Assembly (NCBI GenBank): GCA_050084515.1
Contig: CM114274.1
Location: forward strand, 16,058,001-16,122,000
Length of the DNA stretch: 64,000 nucleotides
Direction: 5' to 3'
Origin: Blasia pusilla
Lineage: Eukaryota > Marchantiophyta > Marchantiopsida > Blasiales
Position numbers and translations under genes: made by a program. This document shows, in pieces, positions 48,684 through 59,530 of this stretch (position 1 is the first letter of the stretch; the number at the start of each line of letters is the position of its first letter). Under the pieces are notes generated by a model. That model ran no database searches, was not told the origin of the DNA, and was given only the letters and a program-made list of their open reading frames with translations.

Positions 48684-49608
48684 TCCGTGAAGGGAAGAGA
48701 TTAATGATATTGCACATAAATTCAAAAAAAAATTTGCCACTCGTAGTATGTGAAACATTTCTTGATGCCCAATTGTCACATGTCAAGCAGAGCGGTGTTT
48801 GCAAATCAAGAAGGCACTCTCCTGTAATAATATAGATAAGGTGCTCGTACGATGCACGAAAAATAAAAAAGTGTTTGAAGAGCTAGTGTATAGCCCATGA
48901 AGGGAAGAGATTAATGATGTTGCACACAAATTCAAAAAATATTTTGCTGCCCGTAGGATGTCAAACATTTTCTTGCTGCCCAATCGCCACATGTCAAGTA
49001 GAGAGGTGTTTGCAAATCAAGAAGTTAAGCACTCTCACATAATAATATAGAAGATATATATAGAAGGTGTCCGTGCGATGCACGGGAAATAAAAGAACGT
49101 TTGAAGAGCTAGTGTATAGCCCATGAAGGGAAGAGATTAATAATATTCCACATAAATTCAAAATTTTTTTCTTGCTGCACGTAACATGTGAAACATTTTG
49201 CTGTTGCCCAATCACTATGTGTCAAGCAGAGAGATGTTTGCAAATCAAGAAGGCACTCTCCCATAATAATATAGAAGATATAGATAAGGTGCACGTGCGA
49301 TGCACGGGAGATAAAAATATGTATGAAGAGCTAGTTCATAGCCTGTGAAAGGAAAAGATTAATAATATTACACAAAAATTCAAAATTTTTTCTTGCTGCA
49401 CGTAACATGTGAAATATTTTCCTCTTGCCTAATCGCCATGTGTCAAGCAGAGAGGTGTTTACAAATCAAGAGGGCACTCTCCCAAAATAATATAGATTTT
49501 TTTCTTGCTGCGCGTAACACGTAAAACATTTTCTTGTTGCCCAATCGCCATGTGTCAAGCAAAAAGGTATTTGCACTTCAAGAGGGCACTCTCCCATAAT
49601 AATATAGA
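48684..49608 (-). mobile_element. tandem array of mini-Helitrons (about 215-bp units)
   Basis: Units on the minus strand each begin with TCTATATTATT and end near a GTGC-GAT-GCAC hairpin followed by ACCTT. I place unit ends at 48836 (right part of the unit split by copy A), 49051, 49275-49284, 49496 and 49608. The last unit is partial. The internal sequence (TTTGCAAACACCTCTCTGC... to AGCTCTTCAAACAC) is shared by all. No protein is encoded. The hairpin resembles that of the large Helitron at 57.5 kb, which could have mobilised them. Confidence 0.82.
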
Positions 49609-49860
49609 TAATAAAGATTCTTGAATACCACACAAATTTAAAGTACTAGATTTTAATTTAATTGAATACATGTTTTGGGGAATTTTTTATATTTTCAATA
49701 TTAGATTCATGATTATATACAACACAAGACAAGCATTGAAGTATTATTGATATAGATAAATGCACATAAAATTGATAAATTTATGTTCAATAATGATTTT
49801 TAATTAAAAATGATATTTTATTTCTTTAAGATGCATAATCAAGTGATTTAAGTGATCCCA
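49609..49860. other. short AT-rich spacer, nothing recognised
   Basis: AT-rich DNA between the Helitron array and the relic that hosts copy C. I see no feature in it. Confidence 0.6.
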
Positions 49861-50013
49861 AGTTTTGTGATGAACACCACTTTAGGAACAACCATGGCAT
49901 GCTTTGTAGTGGATCTAGGTGGAAGCTATACCTATCGAGCGCATGTAGCTTGCCGTGACAATAGTGGTAGATATTCAGAGCATAGGTTCCAAGGGCAATT
50001 ACACAATCTCCTC
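49861..50013 (-). mobile_element. protease-region remnant of an older relative that hosts copy C
   Basis: Read on the minus strand, the segment aligns with the copy A protease region: EE-I-V then LPLEPML against EEVLDLPLERML, and further down CHGCS-SGVHH against RAMASLGVVLL. It has many stops. Its other half lies to the right of copy C at 55605 onward. Confidence 0.7.
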
Positions 50014-50493
50014 TATCATATCTGAGTAGCCAATAGGCCGAGATCTATCGTGGATAGGGCGTAGGGGCCAGCGAACTATCTTGAGTGTAGCTTTGTCCCA
50101 CGGTGTCGGATGAGGTTGAGGATAGGTCCATTATGTCAAGAACGTCATTTCTGACAACTTTCATGTTGAGGTCTTTTATAGTTGGATGACTTGTTGACCA
50201 AGTCACCCGCCCCTGGTAACCTGTGCGCGCAGGTTACCAAGGGGAGGGCTATTTTTAGGGGAAGAGCCTTTTGGCTCTTCCCAACCCTATATAAGAGAGG
50301 AAGATGGCTTCCCGAAACCATATTTCTCATGTTGGGCCGTTGGAGCACCTCCCTTGTATGTGTGTGAGCTAGGACTAGGGTGCTAGCGTCTGGATTCCTT
50401 GATAGCACAGGGTGGACGAGGTTCGATATGCCGATGTAGATTGAGGAGTGGAGTTTTAGGCCGAGTGTGCAGTTTTTACTATTCTTTATTTTT
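50014..50493 (+). repeat. copy C terminal block L1 (5')
   Basis: Starts TATCATATCTGAG (L2 has TGTCAAATCTGAG, so the terminal TG has mutated) and ends TTTATTTTT. It is directly followed by internal sequence ACATGAGAAAG, with no T block. Confidence 0.9.
50288..50295 (+). promoter_or_regulatory. TATA box in copy C L1
   Basis: TATATAAG lies within CCCTATATAAGAGAGG and is conserved in L2. It probably drives transcription of the element. Confidence 0.7.
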
Positions 50494-51645
50494 ACATGAG
50501 AAAGATGTCAAGGGGCTGGTGGGAATTCGTTGTTTGTAGGTAGGCAAGCGAGTTGCCTCGGTTGGGGAGCCCCTGGAGACGTGTGTGTGACGTTTTGTGT
50601 GTCATTTTTCTATTTGGAAGGCCGTGGGCGGAAGCGCTGTCCGTTTTTCTCAGATTTTGTTGGTGCGGATTGATGGGGGACTGCAGCAGGGTGTAGCGCA
50701 GGTTGTGTCGGCAGGAGTAACGTCGTCTTATAGGTCGTGGAATTTCGGGAGTACCCAGGGAGAAGAGTTAGAGCTTGCAGCCGCCAGGGGGCTATCAAGT
50801 AAAGGGCGGCTAGGTTAGGTCGCGGACGGCAGACGAACGCAGACGGGCGCGGACGGGCAAACGGCGAACGGGCGAGGGGCACGGATGGCAGACGGCGAAC
50901 AGGCGAGGGGCGCGGACGGCAGACAAATGCGGAGGGGCGCGGACAGGCGCACGGAGAGAACGGATGGGCGAGGGGCGCGGACGGCAGACAAATGCGGAGG
51001 GGCGCGGACAGGCGGACGGAGAGAACGGATGGGCGAGGGGCGCCCCCTCACTCCCGATTTACTTGGCGCATTTACAATGGCCGATAGGGCGCTGGGGCCC
51101 TCCCCTCCCTCCGTTCTTTCTCCCGCAGTTGGGAGCACAGCCAAGGGGGCGCATTTAGTGCCCAAGGGGCTGCATATAGGGCATGGTGAGGAGAGTGTTG
51201 TGTTGCGGACGTTGGCATGTCACATGGAGGAGTGTGTGTTGACGGTGCCGTAGGTTGGAGGGCGTGATCAGGTTACCCATTCGAGTCCCTTTTCCCGCAC
51301 TTGTCGTGTGTGATTGAGAGTGTTGGGTATCGGGTAGTAGCTGGTGCTAGATGGGTGCAGTGATGGTGACGAGTGTAGATTCTTTTCATGTGTAGCATAT
51401 TGGTGGATATATGGCGGTTGCCAAGTAGGAGTTGTGTGTATGACCCGAGAGAGTGTCGCTAGGTTAGGTGAGTCAGTTGGGAGGCTCATGGTGAGCCCGA
51501 GTGTTGAACGTGCGTGAGGCCGGGTATGTCATCACGGGATTGATGTTAGCATAGGTGAGCTAGTGAGGCGTGTGGGAGACTCTCGGTGAGTCTGAGTGCT
51601 TGAGCGGGTAAGACAGGGTTTGTCATCACGGCGTTCTTCCAGGGT
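50494..51645 (+). other. copy C internal leader
   Basis: Non-coding region between L1 and Gag. It shares the GGCGGAAGCGCTGTCC-like motif with the leaders of A and B and contains a GC-rich minisatellite. I see no standard tRNA primer site next to L1. Confidence 0.6.
50821..51040. repeat. GC-rich minisatellite, 65-bp unit
   Basis: Two nearly perfect 65-bp units (50911-50975 and 50976-51040, starting CGCGGACGGCAGACAAATGC) follow two shorter, more diverged units from 50821. All end in GGGCGAGGGG-like sequence. The array lies inside the leader of copy C. Confidence 0.9.
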
Positions 51646-52885
51646 TTGGAAGAACGGGATAGTGCGAGCAGTAGTAGTGGTGTGACACGGAGTGGAGTGA
51701 GATACCGAGGGGTTACCAATGAGGAGCTCCCTCGACATCCATCCGTGGCTGGATCATCATCACTGGACACTGGGTCTGGTGACAAGATAACAGACAGAGA
51801 CAGTAGTACTTGGCAGGAGATGGACGACATGGGCCATCGGGGCATGCGTCGTTTCTCGGGTGCAGTGGGCACCATCAACTTAGATGATTTTATCCAGGAG
51901 TTCGACACATGGTGCGACTTCCAAGAGATACGGACCCCGATACGGTTCAATCCTTTCATGGCATGGAAGGGGTTGTTCCAGCACTATGAGGGTCCTCCGA
52001 TGGATGACTACATGGAGTTTTGATCATTATATTCAGTAGAGATCAATGCCTGGAGGATGTATTGGGCTCCAGGGTATGTGTCCTCTAGTGGTCGCGAGGC
52101 ATATGATGGGATTGTGAGAGGAGAGAGACCCACACCATCAGCCGGGAGACTAGATGGAGAGGAGGACAGTGAGACAGGCGATGTGGCAGAGACCTCTGGT
52201 GGTAGAGGGCCACCCAGCTTCAGCCCCACAATGGAGTTCTTCTGACAGTTGGGGAAGAGCTACTAGGGCGTAAGCACCGACAAGCTGAAGAGTCTACAGG
52301 ATTTTCAGCGACGATCGGGTGAGAGTTTGAGAGAGGCATTCACACGCATGAGGAGGCTGATCATTGCTGTGTTTGGAGGATCGAGGCGCGGTCAGTCCGA
52401 GATTGTCTGAGGGGTTCGGACCGAGAACTACGGAGGAGAGTCCGAGATGCGGTGCTGATTCACACAGCGAAGCCCACATTGAAGGTGGTCTTTGAGTTGT
52501 CTGAGCGTATTGAGCTCAACATGAGGAGCAGGTAATGACCGCTGGATTTTCTCGAGAGTCGACGGGTCCACGAGCGGCGGTGACCCCACAGGTGCCACAG
52601 CGAGCACCAGTACCACGGGAGCTAGCCTGTGTGCCTAGAGAGCAAGGCGTGTACCGTGAGCCTATGAGGCAACAACCCGCACCTACATATGTTGCCCAGC
52701 AGGGACCGATGTGGTCTTGTTGGACGTGTGGAGGGGCCCATAGGCAGAGAGACTGCCCAGAGCATGGGAGAGGACCACCAGCGCCTCCAATTGCTCAGAA
52801 GCCTACCACTAAGTGGGCCTCTAGCATTGGCATCTCCAACCGTATGAGCCTGTTGCAAAAACCGGTTTGCCTAGACATGTTGTAA
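51646..52885 (+). pseudogene. copy C Gag remnant with CCHC knuckle
   Basis: From 51646 the frame is open for 125 codons and holds DDFIQEFDTW and RFNPFMAWKGLFQH, matching copy A Gag. A TGA after DDYMEF and further stops (for example at about 52244) and a frameshift follow. SLREAFTRMRRLI is readable near 52330. A zinc knuckle CWTCGGAHRQRDC lies at 52718-52756. The sequence then breaks off into the deletion that removed protease to RT. The second knuckle seen in copy A is not present. Confidence 0.85.
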
Positions 52886-52939
52886 AGCTATGGAGACCGG
52901 ATGCCTACAATAAAGTATCGTAGTGGCTAAGGACAACCC

Positions 52940-54775
52940 ATTTCTCGACTAGAGATGAAAACATTGTAGAGGCAAAATACAGCTCCTACGAGGGAGAGTG
53001 CTTGGCTGCACTGTGGGCCGTGGCACATTTTAGCTTCTATTTATTCAGCAACCCTTTCACACTTATAACTGATCATCAGCCGTTGAGGTGGTTGATGGAG
53101 TCCGACAAGCTTACGGGCAAGCTTGCCAGGTGGGCTCTATTACTACATGAGTATGAGTTTGAGGTGGTTCATAGGGCACGTCGGCTGAACTAGGATGCGG
53201 ATGGGTTGAGTCGTAACCCATATCCGAGTCAGAGAGACGACATAGGAGCTCGATGGCACGGAGAGAGTGATGAGGAGATGGTGCCCGGTTGGCATGCATC
53301 TGCCTATCTTTGTTGGTTGACTATGGCAGGTCAGCCATAGGTGATGACTCTAGTGGTGGGGTTGGATGATGAGTCTTTGGATCGGGAGGTTAGTGAGGAG
53401 GCGACAAGTGGTCGTGATATCCATGACGACGTGGAGGTTGTGGAGTTCTTGGGCACTAGCTTCATTGCGAGTACAGTGAGAGCTAGGGAGCGGGATCGGA
53501 TTCTATAGAGAGCCAAGAGGTTCAGGTGGGAGGGGACTCACATTTTGCGGGTATGGGGAGATGGTAGGATACGAGTGGTACCTCATCCTTCCCAGCGAGC
53601 ACGTGTAGTGCGACATGCCCATGAGGAGTTGGGACATTTCGGAGTAAAGCGTACTTACAACTTACTCGAGGTTCGATATTGGTGGCGCGGCATGCATCTT
53701 TGGGTCTGACGATTTGTGGCGGATGTATGGTATGTGACAGAGTGCGAGCATCCTTCAATGCTCCCACTCCGCAGTTACATCATTTGCCGATTATGGGTTA
53801 AGGTTATCGGTGGAGTTTAGACTTCGCGGGACCTTTGCCATTGACGGGACGTCATCATAGGTACGTGTTGGTCATGGTGGAGCATTTCTCAAGTGGATAG
53901 AGTTGGTGGCACTACCAAACAAGGCGAGCAAGGAAACAGCTTATGCGTTTCTAGATCGTGTGCTTAGTCTCTTTGGTGCACCGGCGGAGGTGTTGACTGA
54001 CCAGGATACCGAGTTCAGGGGAGAGTTTCAGGCCTTGTGTGATCAGGCGCTGATAGACCACCGCACCACGTCCAGAGATCATCCTGAGGCGGATGGGTTG
54101 GCGGAGAGAGTGGTACAGACGGTGAAGAGAGGATTGCGCAAGTATGGCTTACAACGGGGATAGTTGAGGGAGTGGGACCTACAGTTGCCATGGTTGGCTA
54201 TGGGTTATCGCTTTAGTCGGTAGGCATCCTTGGCGTCATTTTCACCGTACTTTTTGCTCTTTGGGAGAGAGCCAGATTTACCTGCAGCGATTCGACGTGA
54301 TATGGCGCAGGTGTTAGATCTTGATGATCCAGATGTGTGGCTACAAGCATGTTCTCAGAGGGTAGAAGTTTTTCGTAGAGTTATGCCTATGGCCTTTGAG
54401 AACTTAGCTATTGCCCAGCATAGAGATACATTGAGGTACGCGACCATTCGTGGAGGAGATTATCGTCTAGGGATTAGGAGGTTTCATCTTAGAGATTACG
54501 TGTATTTATAGCATGCGGCACCCACGACGCTAGATGTCACTACAGGGACGATCCTACGTTTGCGCGAGGTATTGCCGATCGGAGTCCTCATGTTGGAGGG
54601 ACGGGATGGTATGGTTTGGAAGGATCATGTGCGCAATGGTGCGCCATGTCATCTTCCGAACGTAGATGGGACGGTGGATCCCATCTACGCTCGGTATGTG
54701 ATGGTTGTCATGTCTCACCCCCCCTCTTGATGTGGTTCCCACGGGACGATGGATGTGTCCGAGATGTGTATAGGG
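52940..54775 (+). pseudogene. copy C RNase H end - integrase - damaged PHD
   Basis: After the deletion, the end of RNase H is readable (SYEGECLAALWAVAHF, TDHQPLRWLMESDK, 52980-53200). The integrase HHCC (HEELGHFGVK) starts near 53618, but the C-x2-C pair is damaged. The core from 53903 holds LTDQDTEF and HPEADGLAERVVQ, the last with the catalytic Glu. LLFGREPDLP and RRFHLRDYVYL follow at 54230-54511. The PHD finger is truncated: only VCDGC, SPPL and a shifted end remain near 54690-54775. Several stops interrupt the frame. Confidence 0.85.
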
Positions 54776-54847
54776 TAGTAGGTCATGTCAAAGAGATGTG
54801 ATTTTTCTATCTGGAGTTGGGGGGATCCAACTGCCAGCTAGGGGGCG

Positions 54848-54985
54848 GTTGTGTGATCTCCATGTATATGTATGAGTTGATTTTTGTATATGTGTGGATC
54901 GACCCGTGTGTGGGGAAGATCAGTGTTTTGTGGTGTAGATATGACCAGCGATGTATGTTGTGTAGCGATATGTATGCGCACGACA
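54848..54985 (+). repeat. copy C terminal block T1
   Basis: 138 bp from GTTGTGTGATCTCC, directly after the purine-rich AGGGGGCG, to GCGCACGACA. GC separates it from L2. It differs from T2 at about seven positions by my count. Confidence 0.92.
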
Positions 54986-54987
54986 GC

Positions 54988-55466
54988 TGTCAAATCTGAG
55001 TAGCCGATAGGTCGAGATCTATCGTGGATAGGGCGTAGGGGCGAGCGGACTATCTTGAGTGTAACTTTGTACCACGGTGTCGGATGAGGTTGAGGATAGG
55101 TCCATTGTGTCAGGAACGTCATTTCTGACAACTTCCATGTTGAGGTCTTTTACAGCTGGATGACTTGTTGACCAGGTCATCGGCCCCTGGTAACTATGCG
55201 CGCAGGTTACGAAGGGGAGGGCTATTTTTAGGGGAAGAGCCTTTTGGGTCTTCCCAACCCTATATAAGAGAGGAAGATGGCTTTCCTAAGCCATCTTTCT
55301 CATGTTGGGCCGTTGGAACACCTCCCTTGTATGTGTGTGAGCTAGGACTAGGGTGCTAGCGTCCGGATTCCTTGATAGCACAGGGTGGACGAGGTTCGAT
55401 ATGCCGATGTAGATTGAGGAGTGGAGTCTTAGGCCGGGTGTGCGGTTTTTACTACTCTTTATTTTT
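54988..55466 (+). repeat. copy C terminal block L2 (3')
   Basis: Starts TGTCAAATCTGAG and ends CTCTTTATTTTT. It is very similar to L1. A TATATAAG motif lies at 55261-55268. Confidence 0.92.
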
Positions 55467-55604
55467 GTTGTGTGATCTCCATGTATATGTATGAGTTGAT
55501 TTTTGTACATGTGTGGATCGACCCGTGTGTGGGGAAGATCGGTGTTGTGTGGTGTAGATGTGACTAGCGATGTATGTTGTGTAGCAATATGTATGCACAC
55601 GACA
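55467..55604 (+). repeat. copy C terminal block T2, outer end of element
   Basis: Repeats T1 and ends CACACGACA. It is followed by CCTC, the same four bases that precede L1. Confidence 0.92.
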
Positions 55605-56640
55605 CCTCCTTGACTACCTACGAACGTGAGGTAGACACACCATTTCAACTACCACGTAATGTAGCAACTAGCTAGAAAACCTCAACATGCAACATTGTGA
55701 CCTCTCGAGATTATAACATTTGAGCTAGAAAACCATAGGGCACGCTACGTGGTTACTGTTGCTCCTAGCAACGCACTTGACACTAATAATGGATATTGAG
55801 GTACTCAATTTCCTCTCCTATCACACATTGTTTTGGCACACCACCAACGTCCAACCTTCAAGCACTCGGATAGAGACTCATCTGAGGACTCATCAACTCT
55901 CCTAGCATGTCTTCCAACTTTCGCGTATTGAGGATTCAACACCAGTGTTGCTCCTCATGTAACTATAATCCTTGATGGATGTGTGTTGCCCCACACATCC
56001 ATCTAGGAATGTATATGTCTCCATGTGGTCCATATAACGTAGCGGCCATTGGCTCAATTTCATGCAATCTTTAATCTTCTCCTACAATTTCTCTATTTGA
56101 GAAGCCATTCCAATCTCTCATCAAGGGTCTCCCTTGCCTAATGTAAGTGATGGGCCTTTTCCTCCCCTATAGACATAACTCGAGATGCAAGTTAAAGCAT
56201 ATCTTACAGGTGCAACCACACCATTGGTAGTAGTTGCAATCGAAGATTTATAGCGAGGGCCCATCCTATCTCGGGGGCGGTACCTCAAGGTCACTATCCT
56301 AATGTGTGCAATATTTTTGTCAATGTGTCTCGCCACATAATTTTAAAAATCAATCCTTGCTGTTATTGACCTCCATATGATGACATGGGTCTCGATTATA
56401 GAAGCTTGCAGTAACCACTTTGCACTTTAAATATCATACTTTTCTTTTTTTGGAGCACACTACTTCACCGATGGTGTGGTTATTCCTTGCAATACCTTTC
56501 TTGAATAAGTCAATGCCACGACACTTTCCTCCATCATATAGCGCTTAATGTACTCAACTGACTAAAAATTATATATATTAATATAGAAGTGTTGCATCTA
56601 TCACTTGTCTCCGCAAGTCACAATCCAATATAGAAAATAG
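55605..56640 (-). mobile_element. Gag-region remnant of the older relative that hosts copy C
   Basis: On the minus strand near 56200 the frame reads CNYYQWCGCTCKICFNLHLEL, aligned with the second zinc-knuckle segment of copy A (CDYCQRYGHTRARCFSLHPEL) with most ligands lost. The first bases to the right of copy C (AACGTGAGGTAG) match copy A at 44557-44568. This relic therefore runs Gag (right) to protease (left) and is split by copy C. Confidence 0.65.
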
Positions 56641-56683
56641 ATTTCAATAAGTGATTTTTCTTAAAAGTAAATATGATGTGTCA

Positions 56684-56830
56684 TCTATAAGGGAATATAA
56701 ATTTTTGATTTGCAAACAACTCTTTGATTGACACATGGTGGTAGGACAATAAGAAAATTTGTAAGTAGCTCGTGTGAAAAGGATTGTTTTGGAATCTTTG
56801 AGCAACATGGTTGGCATGGTGCATGGGCTA
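56684..56830 (+). mobile_element. decayed mini-Helitron, plus orientation
   Basis: Starts A|TCTATAAGGG and continues TTTTTGATTTGCAAAC, then CATGTGTCAATC-like sequence on the complement, as in the 49-kb units. The 3' hairpin is decayed (CATGGTGCATGGGC) and passes into a TA microsatellite at about 56829-56846. Confidence 0.45.
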
Positions 56831-56846
56831 TATATATATATATATT

Positions 56847-57508
56847 ATGCTTCTCTCTCACGGACAGGAAATAAAATGAATGACAAAACTATTTGTGGTT
56901 CTTCATAAAAAAATTTAATAGATTCATCTAAGAGATAATTCAAAGGACGAAGGTTGTTAAAATAAATAAAAATGAAAGAAAATATTATAGTAGAAGATCA
57001 CGTGTTTTGTAATCCTTTTTAAGAAAAAGTATTTTAAATGAGAAAACCTAAAATGATGTCCCTTAAAAAACTCAATTAAAAAAAATCCTCCGAAAAAAAT
57101 ATTTCTTTCGTGTTCTAGTGTGGTGCGCGGGGCATGGCGAGGGGATATTCATCTAGTGAACTAGAAAGGTTCTACTTCCATCTATACTATTGGATGTCGA
57201 GGTGATGCACAGGTTAATGCTAGGTAATTTAGATTATCTATTATCATCAGGTACTTGGCTCTAAAATCAACTACGAATTGCCTAAGATGCATGTCAAAAT
57301 TGGATTGGTTGGAAATGCCAAGTGTCAAAAAGAGAGGTATTCAAAAATTGCTCACGTTTACTCCTTTCTAGTATTTGATTGAACAAACATTTGTTTCGAT
57401 GGATGGAGAATTAGAAGAATCATCCCTCCCCTTATCCATATGTAGGGACCTTCATCCCATGGGGACTTTTTCACCTTTTGTAACATTTAATTGAAACTAT
57501 TAAAAGCA
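56847..57508. other. AT-rich flank left of the Helitron 3' end
   Basis: No gene is seen. A stretch near 57320-57370 (CCAAGTGTCAAAAAGAGAGG) weakly resembles a mini-Helitron internal block. The rest shows nothing. Confidence 0.5.
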
Positions 57509-57536
57509 CTAGTAAGAATGTCCGTGCGATGCCCGG
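57509..57536 (-). other. Helitron 3' terminal hairpin and CTAG
   Basis: The hairpin stem is six pairs with one mismatch, loop GAT, then TAAGAATGT spacing and CTAG. The same hairpin theme ends the mini-Helitrons at 38.3 and 48.8-49.3 kb. Confidence 0.85.
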
Positions 57537-57658
57537 CATCAAAATTTAGCATATGTAAAATTAATCATACTAATAAGTGAATATCAATAAGTGAAGCATT
57601 ACAAAATTTAGAAAATGCGTGCCAATATAAAACTTCACATATATAATTTTATTTTAAT

Positions 57659-59340
57659 TTAATTTAGCATTTCATTATATACAACATTTCTAGTGTAAAT
57701 ACCTATTTTGTTAGTAGCATTTTCATTATCTGTCATAATATGAATAGAATTCCTCGAGCCTACTCTTGACAAGGCAACATACAATTGCCCATGAGAAAAT
57801 ACTGGATTGGGCAAGTAAATACCAACTCTATCTAATGTTTGACCTTGAGACTTATTAATAGTCATTGCAAAAGCAGGACGGATAGGAAATTGAAATCGTT
57901 GTAAATCAAAAGGTAGGCCGGAATCAGAAGCAATCAATGGAATGCGTGGAATGAAAACTCGAGCTCCAATGTTTTTTCCCGTGATAATTGTTGCATCTAT
58001 AAGATGTCGACTAAAGCCAACTATCCCCAGCCGAGTCCCGTTTGCTTGTCCCTTTGTTCCATTTATATTCCGTAATAGCATTATCGGAGCTTCAATCTTC
58101 AAAGTCAAACAATAAGGTGGCAATCCAGATGGTAAACATGTATTCAAAAATTCTGTTGGATAAATAAGTCTCATCTCATCGTCGGAAACAGAATCAGCAC
58201 TCAAGAAAGTATGCTCCTGCAAAAAAAAAAAAGATCATTAATAATAAGAGAGATGATAGAAAAATGTAGCAGTAGAAAAATCAAAATAGAATAATGATAT
58301 TCAAGAATATAAATATTACCTCTCTTGGAAATCGAGACATGATTTCTCCGTTTATAATATCCACAGTAGTATTCTTGGTTGACAAAATGGATGTACCCCT
58401 CAAGAAATCAATGTCACTCCACTTATGAACATCGTGTCCATAAACAATGTCAATGAAATCATTGATCCTTGTGGTTTTAACAATTATTGCATCCGAAACT
58501 TGTATAAAATCCTCTCCAAGGTCCAAATGTAATTGATACACGACCCTCTCCTACCTCTAATAACCACTTTATAAACGCTTCTTGCTCTTCTCGTGCATAT
58601 CCTGATAATAAATATAAGATGAAGGAATAAGTAAATATTAAAAATAAACAAAAACCACATGAAATGAAAAAGGTGAACTATTAGGTTTATTCTTTAATAC
58701 CTTGTACAGTGTTAACTCTCATGTTGGTAGTGAGTTTCAATAATCTCACGTCAAACCAAATAAGAGATCTCCTAAGTGTTGCACGCACAACTGTGGCACG
58801 ATCTCCATGATGAACAACTGGAAGAAGTTGTCGAAAGTCATCACCAAATAAAACGACCTTCCCCCCAAAAGGCAAATCTCGTAATCGAGGATCCATCAAA
58901 CCCATGATATCTTGGAAAGTACGATTAACATCCTCAAATGCGTGACGATGGGTCATAGGAGCTTCACCCCACACGATCAACTTCGCCTTTTGTATAAGGC
59001 GGGCCATATGACTATTGACCGATAGGCTGGAAAATCGATAACAAAACAATATCTGAGGAACATTTATGAAGGATAATCAAAAAATAAAACAATAATATGC
59101 ATGCCATAAAAGGAAAAGAAATCTTAAATCTAGACTTACTTGCAAGTGGAACTTTCATGTACTTGGATAGGAATCTTGAATCGAGAATGAGCAATACGAC
59201 CTCTATCCAATAATAAAGCGGCAATCCCTGAAGATGCAACTGTAAGAGCTATATGACCCTCGCTTCATACCATTGCAAGAAGAAGGTTGTACAAAAATGT
59301 TTTTCCTGTTCCGCCAAGACCATCGATAAAGAAAAGTTTT
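57659..59340 (-). pseudogene. Helitron helicase domain (Pif1-like)
   Basis: Read right to left: Walker A is FIDGLGGTGKTFLYN near 59275-59320. ARLIQKAKLIVWGEAPM, with the Walker B acid, is near 58960-59010, then FGGKVVLFGDDFRQLLPV near 58820-58880. At the end are GTRLGIVGF, FAMTINKSQGQTLDRVG and LYVALSRVGS (57720-57900), the last motifs of Pif1/RecD helicases. The helicase would unwind DNA during rolling-circle transposition. Segments are split by AT-rich gaps (for example 58223-58280 and 59050-59270) that could be introns; I could not fix all splice sites. Confidence 0.88.
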
Positions 59341-59530
59341 GCCTGAAAAATCCATATTTTTCGTTACAGAAAATCACTTTAAAAGAATAAAACTTAAATA
59401 AATAATAAATGTAAGAAATTAATAATAAAATATACTATACATAATATCCACTTATAGAAGGTGGCGCATCATGTAAGATATTGCAAAAAGCATTACAAAT
59501 AACTTCCCAAATCGCGCGTTGTCCATCATT

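Larger units (their letters stand above)
50014..55604 (+). mobile_element. Ty3/gypsy-type retroelement copy C, internally deleted
   Basis: Blocks are L1 50014-50493, T1 54848-54985, L2 54988-55466 and T2 55467-55604. CCTC lies on both sides, a perfect 4-bp target duplication. L and T differ in sequence from those of A and B except for the ends and the last third of T, so this is a separate subfamily with the same layout. Gag, then RNase H, integrase and a damaged PHD remain. Protease, methyltransferase and most of RT are missing. L1 and L2 are very similar, so the insertion is fairly young. It sits antisense inside a decayed relative. Confidence 0.92.

Noticed and set aside
48684-49608. Regularly spaced repeats resembling a CRISPR array or satellite
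   Set aside because: Unit length of about 215 bp, sequence similarity throughout the unit, and Helitron start and hairpin-end motifs show tandem mini-Helitrons in a eukaryotic genome.
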